NCBI RefSeq assembly: GCF_018131225.1
Contig: NZ_JAFCMM010000004.1
Span: forward strand, 248,001-312,000
Length of the DNA: 64,000 nucleotides
Direction of reading: 5' to 3'
From: Bradyrhizobium sp. U87765 SZCCT0048
GTDB lineage: Bacteria; Pseudomonadota; Alphaproteobacteria; Rhizobiales; Xanthobacteraceae
Translations under genes and position numbers: made by a program
The notes under the pieces: generated by a model
Databases searched by the model: none
The model's input: only the letters and a program-made list of their open reading frames with translations
What the model was told of the DNA's origin: nothing
Part shown: piece by piece, positions 8,870-17,597 of the stretch
Position numbering within the stretch: the stretch's first letter is position 1
Layout: every line of letters starts with the position of its first letter

Positions 8870-10174
8870 ATGACCGATAGTCAGCGCGCTGTTGTTGAGG
8901 CTTCGCGGCAGGTCGACTGCCCGCATTGTGATGCGAAAATAAGTCCCGTTGCTCGCTTCTGCGATAGCTGTGGGCTTGCAATACCGACCGAGGCGTCCCG
9001 AATTGACGATTTTGTCGAGCAGCTTCTCGACAAGAAATTGAAGAAACATCTGAAAGATCGAAATGTTGTAGAAAACGAAGTATCTGAGCATGTTTCTGCA
9101 CGCCTGATGGGGTGGGTAGATCGCGTTCAAAAAATATCTAAAATTTCTCTCGCGGTGATTGTTGCCGTCTTCTTGGCCGCCTTCGGCGCTTTAGGGATTG
9201 GATGGGGAAGTTTCCATCAAGCGATCGCCGACGGACGCAAAGAGCTGGATGCATCTCTCCAAAAGGCCGGAACATTTAATAGAGATGTAGCTCAGGCTCT
9301 CAGTCAATTTGGAAAGATCGAGACTCGTCTCGGAGAAATGGACACTCGTCTCGGAGAAATGGAAGCTCGTCGCGATAATCTTGCGGCAAAGATGGATGCC
9401 TTTGAAGGACAGATAGGCGTCTTCGAAGCTAGGTTCAAGTCGATCTCAGATCGCTTGGCCATCGCCGAGGAGCAGCAAGAGACGCTCGATAAGAAATTGC
9501 GGGAAATGTCTTTTTCGGACGTCCTGCCACGCTATGCCAGATATCTGGACAGGATTGGTTTTAAGAACATCGAACAGGATATCAGGCCAGTTTACTACTC
9601 TGAAGATAACCCGCTTCCCAAGACTGTAGGGCCGTCCAGCGAAGTGAATGCGTTCTACAGCGATCACACCCTTTATATTCATAAGAACCTGAGGGCCGAC
9701 CAACCGATCGTGGTGCGCGAATATACGGAACATGCACTGCTGGCGACGCTGCCGGATGGCGGGCATCGCTCTGAAGTAGAATCGGCTCTGGCCGATTATT
9801 TTTCCGCGAGCTTTTTCAATGATCCTCGTATTGGAGGGGCTGTATCCGGGAGAGAGTTCAAGCGTTCGACGCCGTATCTCCGGACGCTGACCGACGACAA
9901 CAGAAGCGACGCCAAGAAACGGTCCCCCCAATCTGGAAGATCCGAGAGAGGAGAGGTGTGGGGCCGGGCATTCTGGCAGTGCCGCGGCTACAAGGACGCG
10001 GGTGTCGCAGACAATATCCTGTTCGAGGCATGGAAGGTTGCGGCGCCCGTGAACGACGATGACGCTCCGTTGAAGAGTTTTGCGGGCAAGGTGATCGAGC
10101 TTGCGCACAAGCACGACGCGCGACTGGCCGAGTGCTTCACAGTGCAGTTTCGGAGGCGCAGTCTACCCCTGTAG
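8870..10174 (+). CDS. Zinc-ribbon, single-TM, coiled-coil protein with degenerate peptidase-like end
   Basis: This 434-residue protein has a modular layout. A zinc ribbon comes first (C17PHC20 and C31DSC34). A basic helix follows, then one membrane span at about 93-115 (SLAVIVAVFLAAFGALGIGW) and a long coiled coil of about 120-215 with repeated 'TRLGEM' heptads. The globular end (about 216-430) contains 'VVREYTEHALLATL' (281-294) and 'ESALADYFSASF' (304-315). These resemble the HExxH helix and downstream glutamate helix of gluzincin peptidases, but the first zinc histidine is Arg283 and the spacing is altered, so activity is doubtful. Base composition is distinctly AT-richer than its neighbours, which suggests transfer. 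A GTG at 8861 is an alternative start. Confidence 0.7.
   Translation: MTDSQRAVVEASRQVDCPHCDAKISPVARFCDSCGLAIPTEASRIDDFVEQLLDKKLKKHLKDRNVVENEVSEHVSARLMGWVDRVQKISKISLAVIVAVFLAAFGALGIGWGSFHQAIADGRKELDASLQKAGTFNRDVAQALSQFGKIETRLGEMDTRLGEMEARRDNLAAKMDAFEGQIGVFEARFKSISDRLAIAEEQQETLDKKLREMSFSDVLPRYARYLDRIGFKNIEQDIRPVYYSEDNPLPKTVGPSSEVNAFYSDHTLYIHKNLRADQPIVVREYTEHALLATLPDGGHRSEVESALADYFSASFFNDPRIGGAVSGREFKRSTPYLRTLTDDNRSDAKKRSPQSGRSERGEVWGRAFWQCRGYKDAGVADNILFEAWKVAAPVNDDDAPLKSFAGKVIELAHKHDARLAECFTVQFRRRSLPL
9323..9364 (+). repeat. 21-bp tandem duplication in the coiled-coil coding region
   Basis: Two adjacent 21-bp units starting ACTCGTCTCGGAGAAATGGA differ only at their last base. They encode two successive heptads (TRLGEMD, TRLGEME); a decayed third copy (ARRDN...) follows. 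It looks like recent in-frame expansion of the coiled coil. Confidence 0.8.
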
Positions 10175-10395
10175 CAGTGGTCTTCATTGCGATAAGATTC
10201 AGTCTAATGATTGTGGGACGTCGTAAGATATGGCGAAAGCACTTGTCTCAGTGCGTTTGTCCTTGCACTTGGCTTCGCCGAATTGACGTGAGACGATAGA
10301 ACGCAATTTGTCGTATTCCGGTTTGTGAGCCGATTGATCACGTTCTCAAAAAGATTGTTGCGCTTCGTGATTGTCATGATTTTTGGGGAATAAGC

Positions 10396-10782
10396 ATGCG
10401 CGGGTCCGTTTTTCTGATGGTCGTTGTGACGCTCGGCAGCTGGTTTGGAGCTCCCGTATACGCTCAAATCGTAGACCCGACACCGATCGAGCCGCCAGTT
10501 GGAAGTCACGTGACTGGGCCAGAGAACTATGGCCACAAGGGAGGGCCGAGGCCCAAGCCGAGGAAACACCAGGCGCGCCCATCTGCACTCGAACTCTCGT
10601 ATAGAAAACCATATGGAATTGCTGCGGGTCTTCTTCCCTACGGGGAGGTTAGAACCATCGACACGCCGTACGGCCAGGTTACTTGTCGAGGCGGTAATAC
10701 TCTTCCGCTGGGTGGGGGAGCTGGCTCTGGTACTGGTAATACGCCGCGCAGGTGTGCATTTGGCTCGGTTGCACCGTTTTGA
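10396..10782 (+). CDS. Small secreted protein, unknown function
   Basis: This 128-residue ORF begins MRGSVFLMVVVTLGSWFGAPVYAQ, a convincing signal peptide cut after AYA-like VYA. The mature part is rich in Pro, Gly and basic residues ('HKGGPRPKPRKHQARP') and has two cysteines near the end (TCRGG, RRCAFG). GGGGAA lies seven bases upstream of the ATG. I recognise no family. It shares the AT-richer composition of the preceding gene, and both lie just left of the tRNA-Arg gene, so they may have arrived together. Confidence 0.6.
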   Translation: MRGSVFLMVVVTLGSWFGAPVYAQIVDPTPIEPPVGSHVTGPENYGHKGGPRPKPRKHQARPSALELSYRKPYGIAAGLLPYGEVRTIDTPYGQVTCRGGNTLPLGGGAGSGTGNTPRRCAFGSVAPF

Positions 10783-10914
10783 ATGTGGCCCCGGGAACGA
10801 GCTTCAGGGCAGTCATCGCCGTTCCAATCTACACCGATCGCGAAGGGCTGGTGGGGGTGCGAGCCTTCTGCTAGAAGGGCGCGCTTGGCGGGCATCTGTC
10901 GCCTGTCGCGCGCC

Positions 10915-10991
10915 GGTCCCGTAGCTCAGCCGGATAGAGCGACGGTTTCCTAAACCGTAGGTCGGAAGTTCGAGTCTTCCCGGGATCGCCA
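10915..10991 (+). tRNA. tRNA-Arg (anticodon CCT)
   Basis: The 77-nt cloverleaf is complete. The acceptor stem GGTCCCG pairs with CGGGATC (one G-U), followed by discriminator G and an encoded CCA. The D-arm contains AGCTCAGCCGGATAGAGC. The anticodon stem ACGGT/ACCGT encloses loop TTCCTAA, giving anticodon CCT. The T-arm is GGAAGTTCGAGTCTTCC. It reads AGG codons. Confidence 0.95.
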
Positions 10992-11075
10992 TCTCTCCAT
11001 TTTCAGGACTGATCGCGCCAGTCGTTGTCCGCCCCTTGGGGGCCCCGGCTGCGATGCCGTCTGGCGGCCGCTTCG

Positions 11076-11774
11076 CTAGGCCGCGTCGGCGGCGTGACGG
11101 TCCTTAATCGCGGCCAGCAGGTTGCGGCCGGCGGACAGGATGTGGCGCCGGAGGTAGGGTACCGCACGCTCCGCGTCGCGTTCCTCGCACAGCCGCAGGA
11201 TCTCGCGGTGCTCGACCTCGGCGTCCGCCACCGCGCCGGTCAGCAGCAGCTGCAGGCGGATGTAGCGATCGGTCTGCAGGTTGATGCCCTGCACCACCGC
11301 CAGCGTCTGCACCCGGTTGGCCGGCAGATACAGGCTGCGGTGAAACTCCCAGTTCAGCCGGCCCCATGAACCGACATCCTCGCGGTGATAGGCCTCCTCG
11401 AGCTGCGCGAGCACCGACCGTGACAGCGCCAGATCGTCCGCAGTGGTGTTCGGCAGCGCGCGCCCCAGCAGGTCGCATTCCAGCGCGGCGCGCAGGTCGA
11501 ACAGCTCGCTGATCTGCTCGCTCGGCAGCGAGGTGACCACCGCGCCCTTGTGGGTCGTCAGCTTGACCAGGCCAGAGGCTTCGAGCTGGCGCAGCGCTTC
11601 GCGCACCGGCATGCGGCTGACGTCGTATTCGGCCGCGATCGTCTCCTGCACCAGCGGGTCGCCCTCCCTGAACTCGCCATTGAGAATGCGCTCGCGAAGG
11701 GATTCCGCGAGCGAGTCCGGCAGGCTCTGGCGTTTGATCCGGTGTGCTTTCGGGGTGGGCAGTCGGGGCGACAT
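11076..11774 (-). CDS. GntR family transcriptional regulator, FCD type
   Basis: This 232-residue protein has an N-terminal winged helix ('SLAESLRERILNGEFREGDPLVQETIAAEYDVSRMPVREALRQLEASGLVKLTTHKGAVV') and a C-terminal all-helical FCD ligand domain. The FCD part has the expected metal or ligand histidines in 'NWEFHRSLY', 'VEHREIL' and 'LRRHILSAG'. It is divergent from the DapA-family aldolase and MFS genes, and a perfect 14-bp palindrome lies between them. It therefore probably represses that catabolic pair and is relieved by a carboxylate ligand. In-frame codons run upstream to 11936, but the Met at 11774 fits family length. Confidence 0.9.
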   Translation of the reverse strand: MSPRLPTPKAHRIKRQSLPDSLAESLRERILNGEFREGDPLVQETIAAEYDVSRMPVREALRQLEASGLVKLTTHKGAVVTSLPSEQISELFDLRAALECDLLGRALPNTTADDLALSRSVLAQLEEAYHREDVGSWGRLNWEFHRSLYLPANRVQTLAVVQGINLQTDRYIRLQLLLTGAVADAEVEHREILRLCEERDAERAVPYLRRHILSAGRNLLAAIKDRHAADAA

Positions 11775-11907
11775 TTCTGTCCATCTGATCGGTCGGGCCG
11801 CCGACGTGGCGGGGTAACGGCCTGGAATTGCAGCGATATTCTCAAACCAAATTCTATCACGGCGGCGCCCGCAATTGAAGCTGGACATCGGATTTTGTTC
11901 GATTGTA

Positions 11908-11921
11908 GATTGGATCCAATC
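11908..11921. promoter_or_regulatory. Perfect 14-bp palindrome, candidate GntR operator
   Basis: GATTGGATCCAATC is identical to its own reverse complement. It sits 48 bp before the aldolase start and 134 bp before the regulator start, in the divergent intergenic region. FCD-type GntR proteins commonly bind short palindromes of the TTGGATCCAA kind. Regulation by the adjacent gene product is inference. Confidence 0.6.
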
Positions 11922-11968
11922 ATAAAGCGGACACAAAGTGGGTCCGCACGAGGAAAGGATGCTGCGCG

Positions 11969-12877
11969 ATGACTGTCTGGAAGGGCGTTTTCCCTGCCGT
12001 CACCACCAAGATGCGGGAAGACGGCACCGTCGACCTGAAAGCGACGCAAGCCAGCATCGGCAGGCTGATCGACAGCGGCGTCTCCGGCGTGATCGTGCTG
12101 CCGATGCTCGGCGAGAACGCCTCGCTCCGCCCCGAGGAACGCGAGAGCGTCATCCGTGCCGCGGCGGAAGTCGTCGCCGGCCGGGTGCCGCTGCTGTCCG
12201 GCCTTGCCGAGATCTCGCTGGACGCGGCGACCGCATCCGCCCGCGCCTATGAACGGTTCGGCGCCGAGGGGCTGATGGTGTTTCCGAGCCTCGGCTACAA
12301 GACCGACCCGCGCGAGACCGCGGCCTGGTACAAGGCGATCGCGGCGTCGATGGCGCTGCCGATCATGATCTACAACAATCCCATCGCCTACGGCGTCGAC
12401 GTCACGCCGGCGATCCTCAAGGAGCTCGCCGACACGCCCTCGATCATCTGCATCAAGGAGGAGACCGGCGACATTCGCCGCGTCACCGACATGTATGTCG
12501 AGCTCGGCAACCGCTTCCAGATCTTCTGCGGTGTCGACGACCTGATCGTCGAGAGCATGGTGCTCGGCGTCACTGGCTGGGTCTCCGGCATGACCAATGC
12601 ATGGCCGCGGGAATGCGTCGCCATCTTCAATCTCTGCGCCCAGGGCCGCTTCGCCGAAGCACTCGGGCTCTACCGTCTGATGACGCCGGCCTTTCACCTC
12701 GATACCCACGTCAAGCTCGTGCAGTACATCAAGTTCGCCGAGCATCTCGTCTATGGCGCGCCGGAATGGACGCGTGCGCCGCGCCTGCCGCTGGTCGGCG
12801 AGGAGCGGACGCAGGTTTCGGCGGTCATCACCCGCACCATCGCGGATCTGCAGGCCTACGCGCGCCGCGCGGCCTGA
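11969..12877 (+). CDS. Dihydrodipicolinate synthase (DapA) family aldolase
   Basis: This 302-residue TIM-barrel aldolase forms or breaks C-C bonds through a Schiff base with pyruvate-type keto acids. The catalytic lysine is K163 in 'IICIKEETGD', and Y135 in 'IMIYNNP' is the conserved tyrosine. The usual GTTGE/GS substrate loop is replaced by 'PMLGENASL' (45-53), so it is unlikely to be the housekeeping lysine-pathway enzyme. Family members with such changes act in sugar-acid, hydroxyproline or aromatic catabolism. It lies 109 bp before an MHS-type transporter and opposite a GntR regulator, which points to uptake and breakdown of one organic acid. The substrate is unknown. Confidence 0.88.
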   Translation: MTVWKGVFPAVTTKMREDGTVDLKATQASIGRLIDSGVSGVIVLPMLGENASLRPEERESVIRAAAEVVAGRVPLLSGLAEISLDAATASARAYERFGAEGLMVFPSLGYKTDPRETAAWYKAIAASMALPIMIYNNPIAYGVDVTPAILKELADTPSIICIKEETGDIRRVTDMYVELGNRFQIFCGVDDLIVESMVLGVTGWVSGMTNAWPRECVAIFNLCAQGRFAEALGLYRLMTPAFHLDTHVKLVQYIKFAEHLVYGAPEWTRAPRLPLVGEERTQVSAVITRTIADLQAYARRAA

Positions 12878-12985
12878 CGTCGCCGCGCGTGGCGACCAAC
12901 GATCCGACGCCAGTTGCGGAGGGACGCACCGCGCCCCTCCGGCCATCAAGGATCGGGAAAAGATCAGACAATCGGGGGAATGAAC

Positions 12986-14296
12986 ATGAGCAGCACGACC
13001 AATGTGGAGGCGGCCGTCGTGTCGTCCTCCGTCGGAGACGGACTGAAAGCGAAGGTCCTGTTCGCGACCCTGACCGGCAGCGCGATCGAATGGTTCGACT
13101 ACTTTCTCTACGGCACGGTCGCCGGTCTCGTGTTCAATCGGCTGTTCTTTCCGAACTATGATCCGGTGGTCGCGCTGCTGCTGGCCTATCTGTCGTTTTC
13201 GCTGCCGTTCTTCGTGCGTCCGTTCGGCGGCTTCGTGTTCGCTCACATCGGCGATCGCATCGGCCGCAAGAAGACCCTGGTGCTGACGCTGTCCTGCATG
13301 GGGATTGCGACCTTCTTGATCGGTCTCCTGCCGGGGTATGACAGCATCGGCGTCTGGGCGCCGATCCTGCTGGTGACGCTGCGGGTGATTCAGGGGCTCG
13401 GCATCTCCGGCGAGTGGGGCGGCGCTTTGTTGCTCGCCTACGAGTATGCGCCCGAGAACCGGCGCGGCTTCGCCGGCAGCATCCCGCAGATGGGCGTGCC
13501 GCTCGGCATGCTGCTGGCGACGCTGGCGATGACGCTGATGTCGATCCTGCCGGACGCCGAGTTCATCGCCTGGGGCTGGCGCGTGCCGTTCCTGCTGAGC
13601 GCCGTGCTGGTGTTCCTGGGGCTGTGGATCCGCAACGGGATCGACGAGACGCCGGATTTCCAGAAGACCAAGCAGACCGGCAACGTGGCGAAGATTCCGC
13701 TGGTCGACACCGTGCGCTATCACTGGCGCGAGGTGCTGATCGCGACCGGGGCGAAGGTGGTCGAGACGGCGCCGTTCTACGTCTTCACGACCTTTGTCGT
13801 CGGCTACGCCACCGGGACGCTGAAGTTCGAGAAGGTCACCGTGCTCAACGCGATCACCGTCGCGTCACTGGTCACGGTGTGCATGATCCCGATCATGGGC
13901 GGGCTGTCGGATCGTATCGGCCGCAAGAAAGTCTTCCTCGCCGGCACCGTGCTGATGGCGGCGTTCGCATTTCCCTACTTCTATCTTCTCGACATGCGCC
14001 AGCCCTGGAGCATCACCCTCGCCACCATCGTCACCGTCGGGCTGATCTGGGCGCCGATCGTCGCGACCCTCGGCACGTTGATGTCCGAGATCTTCTCAAC
14101 GCGGGTGCGCTACACCGGTATCACGCTGGGCTCGCAGATCGGCGCGGCGGTGGCCGGCGGCACGGCGCCGCTGGTCGCCACCTGGCTGCTCGGCGCGTTC
14201 AACGGCAACTGGGCGGCGATCGCGATCTACATCATGCTGTGCTCGGTGGTGTCGTTCATCGCGGTGTCCTGCGTCGACCGGCGCAGGGCGAACTAG
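12986..14296 (+). CDS. MFS transporter, metabolite:H+ symporter (MHS) type
   Basis: This is a roughly 436-residue, 12-helix transporter. 'TGSAIEWFDYFLYG' at the start of helix 1 is the MHS hallmark. 'GDRIGRKKTLVLTL' and its mirror 'SDRIGRKKVFLAGT' are the two MFS A-loops, and 'RVIQGLGISGEWGGALLLAYEYAPENRRG' is the helix 4-5 region typical of alpha-ketoglutarate, shikimate and proline symporters. GGGGGA lies directly next to an ATG at 12980 but six bases from the ATG at 12986, so the latter is the better start. It probably brings in the carboxylate processed by the upstream aldolase. A strong terminator ends the unit. Confidence 0.9.
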   Translation: MSSTTNVEAAVVSSSVGDGLKAKVLFATLTGSAIEWFDYFLYGTVAGLVFNRLFFPNYDPVVALLLAYLSFSLPFFVRPFGGFVFAHIGDRIGRKKTLVLTLSCMGIATFLIGLLPGYDSIGVWAPILLVTLRVIQGLGISGEWGGALLLAYEYAPENRRGFAGSIPQMGVPLGMLLATLAMTLMSILPDAEFIAWGWRVPFLLSAVLVFLGLWIRNGIDETPDFQKTKQTGNVAKIPLVDTVRYHWREVLIATGAKVVETAPFYVFTTFVVGYATGTLKFEKVTVLNAITVASLVTVCMIPIMGGLSDRIGRKKVFLAGTVLMAAFAFPYFYLLDMRQPWSITLATIVTVGLIWAPIVATLGTLMSEIFSTRVRYTGITLGSQIGAAVAGGTAPLVATWLLGAFNGNWAAIAIYIMLCSVVSFIAVSCVDRRRAN

Positions 14297-14319
14297 CCGC
14301 GCACGGACGGTCTTTCGGC

Positions 14320-14351
14320 AAAAGGGTCCGGCGATGCCGGGCCCTTTTTTT
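14320..14351 (+). terminator. Rho-independent terminator
   Basis: A nine-base-pair GC-rich stem (GGGTCCGGC/GCCGGGCCC, one G-U pair) with a GAT loop is flanked by AAAA on the left and a run of seven T on the right. It begins 24 bp after the MFS stop codon and closes the aldolase-transporter unit. Confidence 0.9.
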
Positions 14352-14576
14352 GTCAGGTGCGCGCGTGCGGGACAGGTCGCCGGGCGGCGGGATGTTCAGG
14401 TGATACAACCGGGCACAACCTGCGGGCGAAGTGCGGCGCAAAAAATCCATGCTTTGGCCAGTTTCGGGCGGTTCTGTCGGGAGATGGCGACCGTCGGACC
14501 GCCCGCTCCGGGTACCCACCCGTGGGGCCATCGGGTAGGATGACGGTCTTCATCACCTGTGATTTTGAGGATCTTC

Positions 14577-14834
14577 ATGACGCATTCATCGCCGTCGTCC
14601 GTTCGCCTCGCCGCTCTGCTCGCCGTCACACTGTCCTTTGCCGCCGTGTTCGCGGCTGCGCCGGCCGGCGCGCAGGACGATACCCGCAAGGCCCAGGAGC
14701 GCGCCTGCTCGCGTGACGTCTCACGTCACTGCCGCAAGGTGATGAACGACGGCGACATGGCCATCCATCAGTGCCTGATCGAAAGCCGAGACAAGCTCAG
14801 CCCCGCCTGTCGCAAGGTCGTGGAAGGGCACTGA
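14577..14834 (+). CDS. Small secreted cysteine-rich (GLG1-like repeat) protein
   Basis: This 85-residue protein has a clear signal peptide (RLAALLAVTLSFAAVFAAAPAGA, cut before QDD). The mature part is one cysteine-rich repeat: C...HC...QC...AC in 'ACSRDVSRHCRKV', 'IHQCLIESRDKLSPACRKV'. This is the pattern of the eukaryotic GLG1/ESL-1 cysteine-rich repeat found in short alphaproteobacterial periplasmic proteins. GAGG six bases upstream supports this ATG. The four cysteines probably make two disulphides in the periplasm. Function unknown. Confidence 0.75.
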   Translation: MTHSSPSSVRLAALLAVTLSFAAVFAAAPAGAQDDTRKAQERACSRDVSRHCRKVMNDGDMAIHQCLIESRDKLSPACRKVVEGH

Positions 14835-15083
14835 ATCCCCGCCCGGTCTCCACCGGTTACGGCGCGGTGACCTCGATCCCGCTCGTCCCGGAGCAGACTT
14901 GCCGGTTGCGTTCACGCAGCCGTCGCAATACATCGACGCGACCCGGTTCTGACCGGCGTCGCCGTCGCTGTGTGGCCAAATTTCGCCAGATGGCATGCGG
15001 CGCCATCCGCCGTGATCCGCATCGTGAAAACGGGCGGGCCGACGGGCCGCGGGCGCGGCCCGGCTTGCGAGAGGAATGATGCG

Positions 15084-17408
15084 ATGAATATTCTGCCGAA
15101 GGAGTTGCGGTTCGGGGCCGGCCAGCCGGTTCGCCGGGTCGAGGATCAGCGCCTCGTCACCGGGCATGGCCGCTACGTCGACGACATCGCGCATGCCGAC
15201 GCGCTGTGGCTGGTGCTGCTGCGCTCGCCGCACGCCCACGCCCGCATCGTTGCGATCGACACCACCGCCGCCCGCGCCATGCCGGGCGTGGAGGCGATCT
15301 ATACCGGCGCAGATCTCGTCGCCGACGACATTGGCGCGCTGCCGACGCTGCCGGTGTTCAAACGGCCCGACGGTTCGCCGATGACCTTCCCCGAGCGCCG
15401 CCTGCTCGCCCACGAGGTGGTGCGTTTCACCGGTGAGGCCGTCGCCGCTGTCGTCGCCACCTCGCGCGCGGCGGCGCAGTCCGCCGCGGAGGCGATCGCC
15501 GTCGACTATGACGTGCTGCCCGCCGTCACCGACCCGCAGGCTGCGATCGCGCCGGGGGCGCCGGCCGTGTGGCCGCAGGCGCCGGACAATATCGTTGCCG
15601 CCACCAGCTATGGCGATGCCGCGGCGGTCGAGGCGGCCTTCAAGGCGGCGGCCCATGTGGTGTCGCTCGACGTCGTCAGCCAGCGTCTGGCGCCGGCCGC
15701 GATGGAGCCACGCTCGACCATCGCGGAGGTCGATGCCAAGACCGGCCGCCTGACGCTGCACATGCAGACGCAGACGCCGACCACCACGCGCGACACACTG
15801 GCGGACGCCGTGCTGAAGCGCCCGAAGGAGAGCGTGCACGTTCTCGTCGGCGACATCGGCGGTGGCTTCGGCCAGAAAACCGGCGTCTACCCGGAAGACG
15901 GCGTCGTCGCCTATGCGGCCGTCAAGCTCAAGCGCAAGGTGCGCTGGCGCGGCGACCGCACCGACGAATTCCTCGGCGGCACCCATGGGCGCGACCTGAC
16001 GTCGACCGCCGAATTCGCGCTCGACGCCAAGGGCCGTGTGCAGGCGTTCCGCGTGCGCTCGATCGGTGGCACCGGCGCCTATCTCAGCGGCACCGGGGTG
16101 CTGATCCCGCTCATCCTCGGACCGTTCGTCGCCACCGGCACCTACGACCTTCCGCTCATCCACATCGACGTCAAGGCGGTGATGACCAACACCGCGCCGG
16201 TCGGCGCCTATCGCGGCGCGGGGCGTCCGGAGGCGGTGTACATCGTCGAGCGGCTGATGGACGCCGCCGCGCGGCAGATCGGCATGGATCCGCGCAAGCT
16301 GCGCAAGATCAACTTCGTCAAGCCCGGCCAGATGCCCTACCGCACGGCGACCGGCCAGACCTACGACAGCGGCGCGTTCGCCCACATGCTCGACCGCGCC
16401 TCCGATCTCGCCGACTGGGACGGCTTCGCCGCGCGCAAGCGCGCCGCCAAGGCCAGGGGTCTGCTCTATGGCCGCGGTCTTGCCAGCTACATCGAATGGA
16501 CCGGCGGCACCGTGCACAACGAAAAGGTCAGCCTGCACGCCACGGCCGACGGCCATGTGGTGCTGCATTCTGGCACCCAGGCGATGGGCCAGGGCCTGGA
16601 GACCGCCTATTCGCAGATGGTCAGTGCCGCGCTCGGCATTCCCATGGACAAGATCCGGGTCGTGCAGGGCGATACCGACCTCGCGCAGGGGTTCGGCAGC
16701 GTCGGCTCGCGCTCGCTGTTCGTCGGCGGCACCGCGGCCGTGGTGTCGGCGACCGATCTGATCACCAAGGCGCGTGAGAACGCGGCCAACGTGCTGGAGG
16801 CCGGCGTCGGCGATATCGAATACAGCGGTGGCTGGCTGACCGTCGCGGGCACCGATCGCCGCATCAGCCTGTTCGAACTCGCCAGGCGCGAGAGCGGCGG
16901 CCGTCTCAGTGTCGACAGCGAAGGCAAGGTCGACGGTCCCAGCTGGCCGAACGGCAGCCATATCTGCGAGGTCGAGATCGATCCGCAGACCGGCATCACC
17001 CGCGTCGCGCGCTACACCACGGTCGACGACGTCGGCGTTGCCGTCAATCCGATGCTGGTCGGCGGCCAGATCCATGGTGGCGTCGCCCAGGGCATCGGCC
17101 AGGCGCTGTACGAGGGCGTGGTCTACGATTCCGATGGCCAGCTGCTGACCGCGACCTATCAGGACTACTGCATTCCCCGCGCCGACGACGTACCCAACAT
17201 TCAGGTCACGCTGGACGAATCCGCGCCATGCCGCACCAATCCGCTGGGATCGAAGGGGTGCGGCGAGTCCGGCGCGATCGGTGGTCCGCCGTGCGTCGTC
17301 AATGCAGTGATGGATGCGCTGAGCGCGGCGGGGGTGGCGAATCTTCATGCGCCGCTGACGCCAATGAAGGTGTGGTCCGCACTGCAGGCGGCCGCTTCGC
17401 AGGGGTAG
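15084..17408 (+). CDS. Molybdenum hydroxylase large subunit (xanthine dehydrogenase family)
   Basis: This 774-residue protein matches the molybdopterin-binding subunit of aldehyde, xanthine or CO-dehydrogenase-like enzymes. 'RRVEDQRLVTGHGRYVDDI' is the N-terminal signature. 'GDIGGGFGQKTGVYPED' (about 254-270) and 'GAYRGAGRPEA' contact the cofactor. 'GTQAMGQGLETAYSQM' and 'GSVGSRSLFVGGTA' follow, and the catalytic base is Glu728 in 'KGCGESGAIG'. CoxL would carry a selenated cysteine in AYRCSFR; here the site reads AYRGAGR, so CO oxidation is unlikely. The medium (FAD) and small (2Fe-2S) subunits that normally sit beside it are absent from this window. GAGAGGA eight bases upstream supports the start. 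Substrate unknown. Confidence 0.9.
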   Translation: MNILPKELRFGAGQPVRRVEDQRLVTGHGRYVDDIAHADALWLVLLRSPHAHARIVAIDTTAARAMPGVEAIYTGADLVADDIGALPTLPVFKRPDGSPMTFPERRLLAHEVVRFTGEAVAAVVATSRAAAQSAAEAIAVDYDVLPAVTDPQAAIAPGAPAVWPQAPDNIVAATSYGDAAAVEAAFKAAAHVVSLDVVSQRLAPAAMEPRSTIAEVDAKTGRLTLHMQTQTPTTTRDTLADAVLKRPKESVHVLVGDIGGGFGQKTGVYPEDGVVAYAAVKLKRKVRWRGDRTDEFLGGTHGRDLTSTAEFALDAKGRVQAFRVRSIGGTGAYLSGTGVLIPLILGPFVATGTYDLPLIHIDVKAVMTNTAPVGAYRGAGRPEAVYIVERLMDAAARQIGMDPRKLRKINFVKPGQMPYRTATGQTYDSGAFAHMLDRASDLADWDGFAARKRAAKARGLLYGRGLASYIEWTGGTVHNEKVSLHATADGHVVLHSGTQAMGQGLETAYSQMVSAALGIPMDKIRVVQGDTDLAQGFGSVGSRSLFVGGTAAVVSATDLITKARENAANVLEAGVGDIEYSGGWLTVAGTDRRISLFELARRESGGRLSVDSEGKVDGPSWPNGSHICEVEIDPQTGITRVARYTTVDDVGVAVNPMLVGGQIHGGVAQGIGQALYEGVVYDSDGQLLTATYQDYCIPRADDVPNIQVTLDESAPCRTNPLGSKGCGESGAIGGPPCVVNAVMDALSAAGVANLHAPLTPMKVWSALQAAASQG

Positions 17409-17597
17409 GATCGGTTGCGCATCTCCGGCCGTGGCTCGCCGCGGCCGGACACGCATGGTGCGGCGGCATGATCACTTGCTTCTCAACGCAGGCGAATCAT
17501 CTATAGCTGTCGCCTGCGCGTTGCGCGCCATTGACATTTGCTGCACAAGCCAAGCTTTCCTGCCTCCGATTTCAGATCCTGGGCGCCGATTAGCCGC

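Noticed and set aside
10915..10991. tRNA-Arg as an integrase attachment site
   Set aside because: No second copy of the tRNA 3' end and no integrase gene were seen in the window; the AT-rich genes lie on the 5' side.
14836..15083. Missing small (2Fe-2S) subunit hidden before the molybdenum hydroxylase
   Set aside because: The gap is too short and no cysteine pattern for a 2Fe-2S subunit is present in any frame.
14721..17456. Very long open frame (about 900 codons) on the minus strand opposite the molybdenum hydroxylase
   Set aside because: It lacks family motifs, is rich in Arg/His/Asp as expected of a reverse-frame shadow of GC-rich coding DNA, and the plus strand has all catalytic signatures.
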